Origin: Ideonella livida
GTDB lineage: Bacteria > Pseudomonadota > Gammaproteobacteria > Burkholderiales > Burkholderiaceae_C
Assembly: GCF_010499455.1 (NCBI RefSeq)
Contig: NZ_JAAGOH010000010.1
Span: forward strand, 1 to 64,000
DNA length: 64,000 nucleotides
Direction: 5' to 3'
The notes beneath the pieces were generated by a model. The model was given only the letters and a program-made list of their open reading frames with translations. It was not told the DNA's origin and ran no database searches. The translations under genes and the position numbers were made by a program. How positions within the stretch are numbered: the stretch's first letter is position 1; the number at the start of each line of letters is the position of its first letter. Of this stretch, positions 17,930 to 26,600 are shown in pieces.

Positions 17930-19048
17930 TCAGCGCACCTGGTTGATCAAGGTGGCGCCCTGGGTGGCGACGCGGTCACCAGCCTTCAAGCCCGACGTGA
18001 CGGCGACGTTCAGGCCGTCCAGCGGCTCGGTCGTGACGGTGCGTGGCTCGAAGCGTTCGGGGGCGGTCTTGACCCAGACGACGGTCTGGTTGGCCGGGCT
18101 CTTCATCAGCGACGCGACGGGGACCGGGATGCCCTTGACCTTCTGCCTGGTCTGCACGAACACCCGCACCGGCTGGCCGACGGCCAGCCCGTTCAGGGCT
18201 GCGCCCTGCGCCCGGAAGCCCAGCGGCAGCGCCTGCTCGCGCAGGCTGCGCGCGGCGCCGACGAACACCAGCGGCACGCGCTGATTGCCGACCGCCAGCG
18301 TGGCGCTGCCGACATCGGCCCCCAGGGCCGGATCGAAGGCCAGGGCCTCGATGCGCAGGCGACCCGGATCGACGATCTCGAACAGCAGTTCGCGGGCATC
18401 GACGACCTGGCCGGCCACCACGTGGGCCGACGCGATCACACCGGACACCGGGGCCACCAGCGCCTCGCGCGTGGCCAGCCCGCCGCCGACGGCAGCGATG
18501 CGTTCGCCAAGGCTGGCTGCCTCGCTCTCGGCGGCCTCGATGTCCTTGCGCGGCACGGTGTCGGCCAGTTCCTTGAGGCGCGCGACGCGCTTGTCGGCGA
18601 GCGACTTGGCCGCACGCAGTTCGGCCAGTTGCGCGGACTGGTTCGATCGCTCGATGGGTGCCGCCGACGGCACGACATAGGCGAGCACGTCGCCCTTGCG
18701 CACCACTTGTCCAGGGCTGGGCAGGCCGCGCGGACCGGGCTCGATGCGACCGGCGTTCAGTGGCTGGACCTTGCCACCCGCGTTCGGATCCATCAGCACC
18801 TTGCCGTTCAGCTCGACCGAGCGCGGCAGTTCGGCCTCCTCGGTCACCATCGTGCGCACGCCGAGCTGGCGCTGGGCGGGCTTGGGCAGGAAGACGCTCC
18901 CATCGGGCTGCCGCTGGGGGCCGTTGGCGCTCGGCGCGGCCGGGGCATCGCCGTGGTCGTGCCCTTCGCCGGCCTGTGCGGGCCACACGGCGGCCAGGGC
19001 CAGCACGACGCCGAGCCCAGCGAGGTGGTTCGTGATGGCGCGCTTCAT
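17930..19048 (-). CDS. RND efflux periplasmic adaptor (CzcB-like)
   Basis: 372 residues from ATG 19048 (MKRAITNHLAGLGVVLALAAVWPAQA, signal peptide). A GEGHDHGDA histidine motif comes directly after cleavage. A split lipoyl domain, a helical hairpin (about 145-215: SAQLAELRAAKSLADKRVARLKEL) and C-terminal beta-barrel and membrane-proximal domains (VVWVKTAPERFEPRTV) give the membrane-fusion-protein layout. It links the RND pump to the outer-membrane factor. Its start overlaps the stop of the gene before it by 4 nt, so translation is coupled. The longer frame to 19159 is ignored because it lacks a signal sequence. Confidence 0.92.
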   Translation of the reverse strand: MKRAITNHLAGLGVVLALAAVWPAQAGEGHDHGDAPAAPSANGPQRQPDGSVFLPKPAQRQLGVRTMVTEEAELPRSVELNGKVLMDPNAGGKVQPLNAGRIEPGPRGLPSPGQVVRKGDVLAYVVPSAAPIERSNQSAQLAELRAAKSLADKRVARLKELADTVPRKDIEAAESEAASLGERIAAVGGGLATREALVAPVSGVIASAHVVAGQVVDARELLFEIVDPGRLRIEALAFDPALGADVGSATLAVGNQRVPLVFVGAARSLREQALPLGFRAQGAALNGLAVGQPVRVFVQTRQKVKGIPVPVASLMKSPANQTVVWVKTAPERFEPRTVTTEPLDGLNVAVTSGLKAGDRVATQGATLINQVR

Positions 19049-19605
19049 GCCGCACCTCCCGCTTGCGGCTGGCGAGCCGCCATCAGGCGCCTGCCACCGA
19101 GCACCACGACCGCCAGTGCGGCCAGGCCGCCGACAGCCCAGCCGGCGTACTCCTTCCACGAGTGCTGGTGGACCGGGTCATCGGCGTGCGGGGCCTCGTG
19201 CAGGTCGAGTTCCCCGGCCAGCAGGTCGACGTCGGAGCCCGCCGTCACCGTCGCGGTGATCGGCAGCACGCCGGGCTTCGGCGCTTCCTTCAGCACGATT
19301 TCGTAGGCGTCGTCGCCATGGGACTGTGCGCTGAACTTCGCGCCCGCGATCTCGAGATCGATCTTCGCGCCGCGCACAGGCGTGTTGTCGGCGAAGCGGT
19401 CCAGGTACAGCGTGACCTGCTTGCCGTCGAGCACGCCGACCAGCTCGAAGGTCTCGGAGACGGCTGCGAATCGCGGCAACGCCTTGCCGGTGGCGACGGG
19501 TGTTGCATCGCCGTGGTCATGGCCTTCGCCGGCCAAGGCCGGCATGCCGGTACCGAGCAGGAAGGCCGCGAGACTGAGCACGGCCAACGGATGGGTGGAC
19601 TTCAT
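19045..19605 (-). CDS. Membrane-anchored His-motif periplasmic protein within the efflux operon
   Basis: 186 residues from ATG 19605. A signal peptide (LAVLSLAAFLLGTGMPALA), then GEGHDHGDA, the same histidine motif as at the N-terminus of the adaptor. A beta-sandwich-like domain (about 45-125, FELVGVLDGKQVTLYLDRF), a short HEAPHADDPVHQHSW segment and a C-terminal membrane helix (AGWAVGGLAALAVVVLGG) follow. It lies between czcC- and czcB-type genes and overlaps the latter by 4 nt. Probably a periplasmic metal-handling partner of the pump; no named family recognised. Confidence 0.82.
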   Translation of the reverse strand: MKSTHPLAVLSLAAFLLGTGMPALAGEGHDHGDATPVATGKALPRFAAVSETFELVGVLDGKQVTLYLDRFADNTPVRGAKIDLEIAGAKFSAQSHGDDAYEIVLKEAPKPGVLPITATVTAGSDVDLLAGELDLHEAPHADDPVHQHSWKEYAGWAVGGLAALAVVVLGGRRLMAARQPQAGGAA

Positions 19606-19664
19606 GGGGTGGGATTCCTGAATGGGTTCGCTAAGGCGCGTTCGTTTCGTGCGGGACGCCGGGC

Positions 19665-20975
19665 TCATTGCGGCAGCAGGCCCAGCGCCTGGCGCCACGC
19701 CGAGATGGCTGCGGCGAGTTCGATGCGCGCACGCGCGGCCTGGCGCTCGGCGTCCGCGGCCTCGGACTCGATGCGCAAGCGGGTGGGCAGGTCGGTCTCG
19801 CCGAGCCGGAACGACTTGTCGAAGAAGCCTCGCGACTCCAGCGCAAGCCCCGCGCGTCGTTCGGCGGCCGCGAGCTGCGCGCGCGCGGCATCGGCGCGTG
19901 CCCGGGCAGCCTCACGTTCGCCCGCAAGGCGGGCACGTTCGAGCGCCATCTGCGCCTGCAACTCGACCGCTTCGGCGCGCGCAGTGGTCACGCGTGCGTC
20001 GTGTCGGGGTCCGGCGCCGAAGGGGATGCGCACACCGACGGTGAAGGTCTGGTTGTGGGACTCCCCGTAGGCGCCCCGATCGCGGGTGGCGGCGATCGTC
20101 AGCTCCGGGCTGGCACGTGATTGGGTGGCAGCCAGCGCGATCGCTCCCTCGGCGACCGCTGCGCGGTCCTTCAGCGCAAGCAGTTCGGCATGGTCGTCCA
20201 TCTCGGCCGTGGCAGTTGCCGGAGTGGGCGGCTCGGGCTCGGCCTGGCTCGGCATGGCGCTGGCCAGGCCGACGGCGGGCATGGCGGTCAGCGAGCGAAG
20301 ATGCTGCTGCGCGACCGTGAGCGCACCGTCTGCCTGCGCAACGGCGCCTTCGGCCGCAGCCACCGCGGCATCGGCTTGGTGCTGGTCGGCTCGGGCCAGA
20401 TCCCCAGCCTTCAGGCGCTTGCCCACGTCGGCCGCGATGCGGCGAACGTTTTCCAGTTGGCCGCGCGCGGCTTCCAGCTCCGCGTGTGCCCGCTGCCAGG
20501 ACCACCAGGCTTCCCGCACGGCGGCCGCGATGCGCAGCTGGGCCGCAGTGGTCCGGCTCTCGACAGCACGGCCTTCGGCGTCGGCCAGTGCCTGGCTGCG
20601 ACCGCGTTCACCCGGCAGCCACAGCGGGATGGCGACGCCGACTTCGTATTCCCGCGTGCCGACGTTTCGGTTCAGGCGGTCCGTCTTGGTCGACAGCTCC
20701 ATGGCGACAGGCTCGGGCGTCCACGACTGGGCGGCCTGCGCCTGAGCGCGTGCCGCATCCCGCCGTGTCGCGAGCGCCAGTGCTTCAGGCTGGCGGGCCC
20801 ATGCCGCTTCAAAGGCCCCGCGCAGGGTCAGCGGGTCCTGCGCTGCGGGCGGTACCGCTGTTTGCGCGTGCGCTTGGATCAGGCCGCCTGTCAGTGCGGC
20901 AGCCAGTGCCAGGGTCAGGGTGGCGCGGGCAGTGTGTGGCCACCGCCCGGCAGCCGGAAATCTTCTTCGGTGCAT
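19665..20975 (-). CDS. Outer-membrane efflux factor, TolC family (CzcC-like)
   Basis: 436 residues from ATG 20975; an in-frame TTG at 20999 would add eight residues. A signal peptide (ATLTLALAAALTGGLIQAHA) is followed by two outer-membrane-efflux repeats rich in long Ala/Arg/Glu helices (REAWWSWQRAHAELEAARGQL and the matching C-terminal EAVELQAQMALERARLAGERE). This is the trimeric channel of the tripartite pump. It is first in the tight minus-strand cluster, 163 nt after the CzcI-like gene. Confidence 0.9.
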   Translation of the reverse strand: MHRRRFPAAGRWPHTARATLTLALAAALTGGLIQAHAQTAVPPAAQDPLTLRGAFEAAWARQPEALALATRRDAARAQAQAAQSWTPEPVAMELSTKTDRLNRNVGTREYEVGVAIPLWLPGERGRSQALADAEGRAVESRTTAAQLRIAAAVREAWWSWQRAHAELEAARGQLENVRRIAADVGKRLKAGDLARADQHQADAAVAAAEGAVAQADGALTVAQQHLRSLTAMPAVGLASAMPSQAEPEPPTPATATAEMDDHAELLALKDRAAVAEGAIALAATQSRASPELTIAATRDRGAYGESHNQTFTVGVRIPFGAGPRHDARVTTARAEAVELQAQMALERARLAGEREAARARADAARAQLAAAERRAGLALESRGFFDKSFRLGETDLPTRLRIESEAADAERQAARARIELAAAISAWRQALGLLPQ

Positions 20976-21138
20976 CCGATGCTCCAGTGTTGAGAACAAC
21001 CCACGGGAGATCGGCGAGAGGCGACGCTGAGGGACTCAGGTCGGATCGGGCCTCGAACGGCGCCACTGACCGATGCGTCAGGAGGCGCGCGCGCAGGCGC
21101 GAACGGGCTTCAGGAAGGGAAGAGACCCGCCTCGCCGA

Positions 21139-21501
21139 TCAGGCGAGGGGCAGCCACTGAGGGCGTTCGGGCGGGCTTTGCGCGATCGTGCGTACGATGC
21201 CGTCGACCGGTGTGACCGGATGCGAGGTCAGGGCGAGCGGCGTCGTCTCATCCATCGGTGCAGGCATGCCGGCACAGGTGCCGTGGCAATGGCCGCAATC
21301 GAAGTCGAACCCGGCCGGCGCGCTCTGGTCCGCCGGCGCACTGTCGTGGTCGGCAGTGGCCTGGCCGGTGTGCTGGTGCTCGTGGTGGCCCAAGTGCTGG
21401 GCTTGCGGGTCACTCTCGTGTCCGCAGTACACCGCCACGGCCGCCCAGCTGAACTGGAGCGGCAGCAGGGCGAGCATGAGGATGGCAAGCCAGCGGCGCA
21501 T
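21139..21501 (-). CDS. czcI: Small periplasmic metal-resistance protein, CzcI-like
   Basis: 120 residues. The signal peptide MRRWLAILMLALLPLQFSWAA runs into VAVYCGHE, a start typical of CzcI/CnrY-operon-leader type proteins found ahead of czcC in Cupriavidus-like loci. A His-rich middle (HLGHHEHQHTGQATADHD) and a CGHCHGTC motif could bind thiophilic or borderline metals. First gene of the efflux operon, so it may be a sensor or regulatory periplasmic protein; CzcI has been proposed to influence czc expression. Name given by similarity of the N-terminus and position, from memory only. Confidence 0.75.
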   Translation of the reverse strand: MRRWLAILMLALLPLQFSWAAVAVYCGHESDPQAQHLGHHEHQHTGQATADHDSAPADQSAPAGFDFDCGHCHGTCAGMPAPMDETTPLALTSHPVTPVDGIVRTIAQSPPERPQWLPLA

Positions 21502-21506
21502 GGAGA

Positions 21507-21527
21507 AGAGTCTAGCAGCTACAGGGT
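21507..21527 (-). promoter_or_regulatory. Imperfect dyad just upstream of the CzcI-like start
   Basis: On the minus strand ACCCTGTAGC-T-GCTAGACTCT is a 10-1-10 dyad, with core TGTAGC/GCTAGA and A/T at the ends. It recalls operators of MerR-type metal regulators in general form, but no convincing -35/-10 pair surrounds it and it ends only 5 nt before the start codon. Low confidence. Confidence 0.25.
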
Positions 21528-21684
21528 TCGGGCAGGGGTCACGCGCTGAGCGCCGTGACCGGCATCACCGCTTTTCGGCACGGATGCGCCGGACCTGAGC
21601 GTTTATTCGGTGCCGGATCACTGGCCTGACCTGAACTCGCGTGGGGGGGCGAAGCGCTCACCCCCGCGCAAGGAGTGCATCACC

Positions 21685-22612
21685 ATGAAGACCAGTAGTT
21701 CCAGCTGCCTGAAGGCACATCGGACCCAGTCCATCAACACCACGGCGCACGTTCAGCCCGGTCAGAAGTTCAAGAACCTCGACCTCGCCCAGAAGCTTGC
21801 CTTCCTGCAATTGCAGCATGACCAGCACGGCACGCTTCGCGCGTGGACAGACGCCGACGCGGCAAAGGCCCTCGACGCCCTGGTCGCCCTGAACGAAGAG
21901 CAGATGCGCCGGCGGTATGCCGCGAACGTGCGTCGCCTGCGCATGGCGCTGGAACAGGACCACGGCAGTGTGCTGCGCCCGGCGGTGCGCCCTGCCGCGC
22001 AGATTCCCTACGACGAGGACGAGCGCGACCCCTTCGAGATCATTCCCGACTACTTCAACGTGCGCAGCCACGAAAGCACGAAAGACGGCATCGGGAGCAC
22101 GTCGCTGGTCCAGGCGTTCCCTGTGGGCTATCCCTGGCCTGCGCGTGCAGCACGTGTTCGTCTTCGCCGGGCTGACGAGGCAAGGTTACGACCTGGCCTG
22201 CCCGCAGACCGTCGTCTGGATGGACAAGCAGCGCCTGCTTGCGACCGGAGAGCTCAAGCGCGTGCGTGTCGACGGGATCGTCCAGACCTGCGAGGGTGCC
22301 GTCGTTCCGCTGGAGTTTGAGGTCGAGAGCGCCTTCGATGGCATCGAGATGCCCGAGGGATTGTTGGACGGGGCATCCAGCGTCGATCTGCACACGATGG
22401 CCTGGGCGCAACGTGACCCGCCGCCCTCTGATGTGGTGGCGCTGGAGGACGGGCGCCCGATGGCCGCGCTGCCGCCTCTGGCTGTGCCGTTGGACAACTT
22501 CTGGAGCGGCGAACTGGCCAACATCATCAACTGGGATGAGCGCTGTGAGCTGGCGTGGTCGCGCCCCTTTGCACGGACAGGCGCTGTCGATGCTGTGGAA
22601 GTGGAGTTGTGA
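21685..22612 (+). pseudogene. Unrecognised island gene, apparently frameshifted near 22135
   Basis: A good start (AAGGAG at 21670, ATG 21685) opens MKTSSSSCLKAHRTQSINTT, which reads sensibly to about SLVQAFPVGYP near 22130. There the coherent coding switches to the +1 frame, GLRVQHVFVFAGLTRQGYDL, which runs on to TGA 22610-22612 (SRPFARTGAVDAVEVEL). One extra base in the ATCCCTGGCCTG region explains it. Joined, the product would be about 308 residues, soluble, with a helical first half (QKLAFLQLQHDQHGTLRAW) and a beta-rich second half. Not recognised. It could be a mutation, a sequencing error, or less likely +1 recoding at CCC-T. Confidence 0.6.
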
Positions 22613-22761
22613 GGTCCGCGGGAGGGCAGAGCCGCCAGAGTTGAATGTCACGGTGGCAGATTGACAGCCGGCATGTGGATGGCCGAGCCAGGGCGAGCAG
22701 GGCGCTCGCGGGCAGATCTAACAACAAGACCATGAGCCACCATCCACAGGAGCATGTGCCC

Positions 22762-23126
22762 ATGACCACCCAGAACTTCACCAAAAAGGCCCGCCCCACG
22801 TGATCGAACCGCACGACACCGAGGCGATCAACCAGTGGCTGGCGGCCGTGAGGATGGACGCCGCGTTGACCCAGCCCACCGCCTTCCGGCTGGCGCAGGT
22901 GCTGGCTGCGCAGAAGTCCCCCGCGATCTCACTCACGCCGGAGATTCGTCGCCTGCTCGGGCGTGACCCGATGGAGTGGGAGGAGGACCTCGCGGACCTG
23001 TACCGCCGCGGCTTGTTGGCCATGTGGCAGAGCCTGGGATCGCCGTGGCTGGTCATGCTCATGCGCGGCGGGCCGACTAAGGTTGCGAGGGCCCTCGCCA
23101 CACATGCTCCTGAGTGGCGCGGATAG
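22762..23126 (+). pseudogene. Small unrecognised island gene, probably a frameshifted single ORF
   Basis: AGGAG (22748-22752) sits 9 nt before ATG 22762, which opens MTTQNFTKKARPT and stops at TGA 22801-22803. A GTG at 22800 overlaps that stop and opens a second frame of 108 residues (VIEPHDTEAINQWLAAV...THAPEWRG). Adding one C to the C-run at 22794-22797 would fuse them as ...KKARPHVIEPHDTEAINQW. A small intact leader peptide plus coupled gene, or -1 slippage on AAAAAG, are alternatives. The body is acidic, helical and soluble, with no signal peptide. No family recognised. Confidence 0.5.
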
Positions 23127-23396
23127 GCCTCCGTCGCCCGCGGTTGGCGCCATCCCGGGTGACTGCGGTCCACTGCCGGTCCTGGCGTGAAGGGCCGCTG
23201 CAACCGACGCGCCGTGCAGACGGCCGAGAAGCCAAGCCAGCGTTGCATGGTCCGCCCACCAGGACCGTACGGTCCACGGTCCCTCGCCGGGTCCGGGGCC
23301 GGTTTTGGTGCACCTTCGGGTGGCCACGGGGCTGCTGCAGAGCGCAAAACCACCCCGGCGGCAACACCCGGGGCAGTCCGTTCGTGGGGCGCTGAA
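23127..23396. other. Right island edge, no gene seen
   Basis: G+C-rich stretch with no convincing coding frame. It contains one perfect 14-bp palindrome, GGACCGTACGGTCC (23262-23275). Confidence 0.5.
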
Positions 23397-23433
23397 AATA
23401 AAAAAACCCCAAGTGCGACAAGCACTTGGGGTT
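23397..23433 (-). terminator. Rho-independent terminator of tRNA-Ser
   Basis: On the minus strand a 12-bp stem (AACCCCAAGTGC/GCACTTGGGGTT, 5-nt loop) is followed by TTTTTTATTTT. It lies directly after the CCA end of the tRNA, on the island side, so it probably arrived with the element and replaced the ancestral terminator now at 12716-12756. Confidence 0.88.
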
Positions 23434-23438
23434 GATTT

Positions 23439-23530
23439 TGGCGGAGAGAGAGGGATTCGAACCCTCGATACAGGAGTACCTGTATACCGGATTTCGAGTC
23501 CGGCGCATTCGACCACTCTGCCATCTCTCC
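23439..23530 (-). tRNA. tRNA-Ser (anticodon CGA)
   Basis: 92 nt including an encoded CCA (TGG at 23439-23441 on the plus strand). Acceptor GGAGAGA pairs with TCTCTCC, the D arm has GGCAGAGTGG, the anticodon loop CTCGAAA has CGA at 23494-23496, the long class II variable arm is ATACAGG/CCTGTAT, and the T arm is GAGGGTTCGAATCCCTC. A possible -10 (TAGAAT, 23573-23578) lies upstream. The 3' two thirds double as the island's right attachment site. Confidence 0.96.
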
Positions 23531-23615
23531 TGGAAATCGATGTTCGCCGTGGTCAACTAAGCGAAGCCTTGCATTCTAGCCTCGTTGTCCCGGGTTTGGG
23601 AAGAGGCTTCACACC

Positions 23616-26600
23616 TCAGGCGGTTTCATCGGGGGGCAGCGCCTGGCCGCGCATCAGCGCCAGCAGTTCGTCGGCCGGTGGCAGGGCGCGGGCTTCACCG
23701 CCCTCCAGCAGCAGGTCGGCCAGCTCGCGCTTGTCGCGGTGCAGGGTCAGGATCTTCTCCTCCAGCGTGCCCTGGTGCACCAGGCGGTAGACGGTGACCG
23801 GCCGCTGCTGGCCCATGCGATGGGCACGGCCACTGGCCTGGTCCTCGGCCGCGGGGTTCCACCAGGGGTCGGCGATGACCACGTAGTCGGCCACGGTGAG
23901 GTTCAGGCCAAAGCCACCAGCCTTCAGGCTGATGAGGAAGAGGTCGCCCTGCCCGGCCTGGAAGGCGTCCACCCGTTTCATGCGCTCGGGCCCGGGCGTG
24001 CTGCCGTCCAGGTACTGGTAAGCGATGCCCGCTGCGTCCAGTGGCGCCTTGAGCAGGGCCAGAAAGTCCACGAACTGGCTGAACACCAGGGCCTTGTGGC
24101 CGTTGGCCACCAACTCGGCGGCCAGCTCGGCGAAGGCCTGGACCTTGGCACCGGGCAGCGCCAGCTGGGGCGAGACCAAGCGGGGGTCGCAGGCGGCACG
24201 GCGCAGCCGGGTCAGGCCGGCCAGGATGTTCAGGTGCGCCTGCCCGGGCGCGTCGCCGCTGAGGCTGCGCTCGGCGTCGGCCAGCACCTGGCGCCGCAGG
24301 GCCTCGTAGTGGGCACGCTCGGTGGCATCACCCTCCACCTGAAGCACCAGCTCCGTGCGCGGTGGCAGGTCGTCCAGCACCTGGGCCTTGGTGCGACGCA
24401 GGATGAAGGGGGAGATGAGCCGGCGCAGCTGGCGCTGGGCAGTCTTGTCGCGCTGGCGCTCGATGGGGCCGGCGAAACGCTCGTTGAAGCGCGCCAAGCT
24501 GCCCAGCAGGCCGGGGTTGCAAGCCCGCATGATGGACCAGAGCTCGGCCAGCCGGTTCTCGATGGGGGTGCCCGACAGCGCCAGCCGGAAGGCCGCCCGC
24601 AGCTCGAACACCGCCTGGCTGCGCTTGGCCTGGGCGTTCTTGATGGCCTGGGCCTCGTCCAGCACCAGGGTGGCCCAGTCCACCGCGGCAAAGGCGGCCT
24701 GGTCGATTTGCAACATGGGGTAGGACACGACCACCAGCTGCTGACGGCCCAGCTGGGCCAGCGCCTCGGTGCGGTCGGCGCCGCCCTCGGCATGCACGAT
24801 CACCTCCAGAGAGGGGGCAAAGCGCCGGGCCTCCGCGCGCCAGTTGCCCACCAGCGAGGTGGGCGCCACCACCAGGGCCGGCCCCTGGCCGGCGCGCGCC
24901 AGCAGCACGGCCAGGGCCTGCAGGGTCTTGCCCAGTCCCATGTCGTCGGCCAGGCAGGCGCCCAGGCCGGCATGGGCCAGGCGCATGGCCCATTCATAGC
25001 CTTCCTCCTGGTAGGGGCGCAGCTGGGCCTGCAGGGTGGCCGGCAGGGCGGGCACCACCTGCCGGGCCTGGTCCAGCCGGGCCAGGCGGTCGGCAAAGGC
25101 AGGGTCCACCTGCAGCTGCGTGCCCTCGGTCAACTGCTGCAGCCAGGGGGCGGCCACGGCGGGGATGCGCAGCTGGGCCAGGTCGGCGGCGTTGGCGGTC
25201 TCGGCCACCGCCGACAGGTCGTCCAGACGTTCGCGCAGTTCCTGCGTCAGGGCCAGGTAGCGGCCCTGGCCCAGGGGCACGAATCGGCTCTTGCGCTGGG
25301 CGGTCAGGGACAGGAGTTGGTGCAGGCTCAGCACCAGGCCTTCGTCCAGACCCAGCTCACCGTCCAGGCCCAGCCAGTCCTGCCGGGTGTGCACCCGCAG
25401 GGCGAGTTGGTCCAGTCCAGCGGCCTCCACCCGCACCGGCTGGCCCTTGGGCCAATCCACCCCCTGCAGGCAGGCCAGGGTCGGCAGGCGCTCGACCAGG
25501 GTGAGGGCGGCCTCGGGCTCTTCCACCAGCCATTCGGCCGGGGCGCCGGCCGGTGGCGGCACCAGCATGGGGCAGGCGTCCAGCAGGGTGTCCAGATGGG
25601 CCCGCTCGGCGGCCAGGTCGCGCTGCACACCCAGGGTCTCGCCGCGCAGGGCGGTCACCACCCGCTGGCGGCCGGCGCCCGGCACCAGCCGGGGCGACTC
25701 CTCCAGGTAGTCCTGCCCGTAGGGCACCGCCACCACGCGCAGCGACAGGGCGTCGCCCACGGGGGAGAGCTCGGCACGCAGGCGGGCGTCGGCGGGCAGT
25801 TCGCGGGCGGCCTGCACGCCGGCGGCATCACTCTGGATCTGGAAGTGCATGCCCAGGCCACCGAGCACCTCCTTCAGGCGGGCGGCCCCGGCCGGGGGCA
25901 GGACCAGGCCTTGGGGGCCCAGCAGCTGGGCCACCCGGCGCTGGGCCGGGCTGAGCTGGATCAGCCGGCCACGCTGGGGGCTGTCGAGGACCACGCGCAG
26001 GCCGCGCAGGGCCTCCAGCTCCTTCTGCTCGGCCGGGGTGCCCGCCCAGCGCTTCTCGACGGCCTGGCAGTGCTGGAGGTCGATGGCGGGCAAGAGCCGC
26101 ACCCGCAGGCGGTCGGGCTCGCGCACCACGTCCAGCTCCGGCTGGCCCTCGACCAGCTCGAAGTTGCGCTCGGGGCTGTGCCACAGGGCGACCTGGGGGT
26201 GGCCGACCAGGGCGGAGAGGGCGGCCGGCAGGTCCAGGCGCAGGCCGCGGCCGAAGGCTTCGGCGCGGATGCAGCGGGCCAGGCGGGCGTCGGCGGCCGG
26301 CAGGGCCTCGGCGGTGCGCTGCAGGCGGCTGAGCGGCACCTCCTTGGCCTTGCTCCAGCCCCGCGCGCCCAGACGCTGCTCCAGGGGCTGCAGGGCGCTC
26401 ACGCTGCCGTCCTCCTCGACGGTCAGGCACCAGACCAGGCGGGTCTCGGGCTTGTCGGCCTCGGCCCCCGCCCCTTCGGGCTGGGCCACGGCAGACAGGG
26501 CATCCAGCGCCAGCTCCCAGGCCGGGCGCGGCGGGCTGACGAAGAATGTGTCGGGCACGGGCCGGCCGTCCAGCAGGTCCAGGGCCTGGTCCAGCCAACG

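Larger units (their letters stand above)
12771..23498. mobile_element. Genomic island in tRNA-Ser(CGA), heavy-metal efflux cargo, no integrase
   Basis: Bounded by direct repeats made from the tRNA-Ser 3' part (12771-12832 and 23437-23498; centres 10,666 bp apart). Contents are an IS3-family element (13103-14341), an efflux operon on the minus strand (14373-21501), two unrecognised plus-strand genes (21685-23126) and unassigned edges. The island side of the intact tRNA has its own terminator. No integrase, relaxase or replication gene is visible, so this looks like a stripped or decaying integrative element, or one moved in trans. Several cargo genes carry stops or frameshifts. Confidence 0.82.

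Noticed and set aside
22778-23556. Minus-strand ORFs covering tRNA-Ser
   Set aside because: They contain the translated tRNA (GIQVLLYRGFESLSLR) and have no other coding support.
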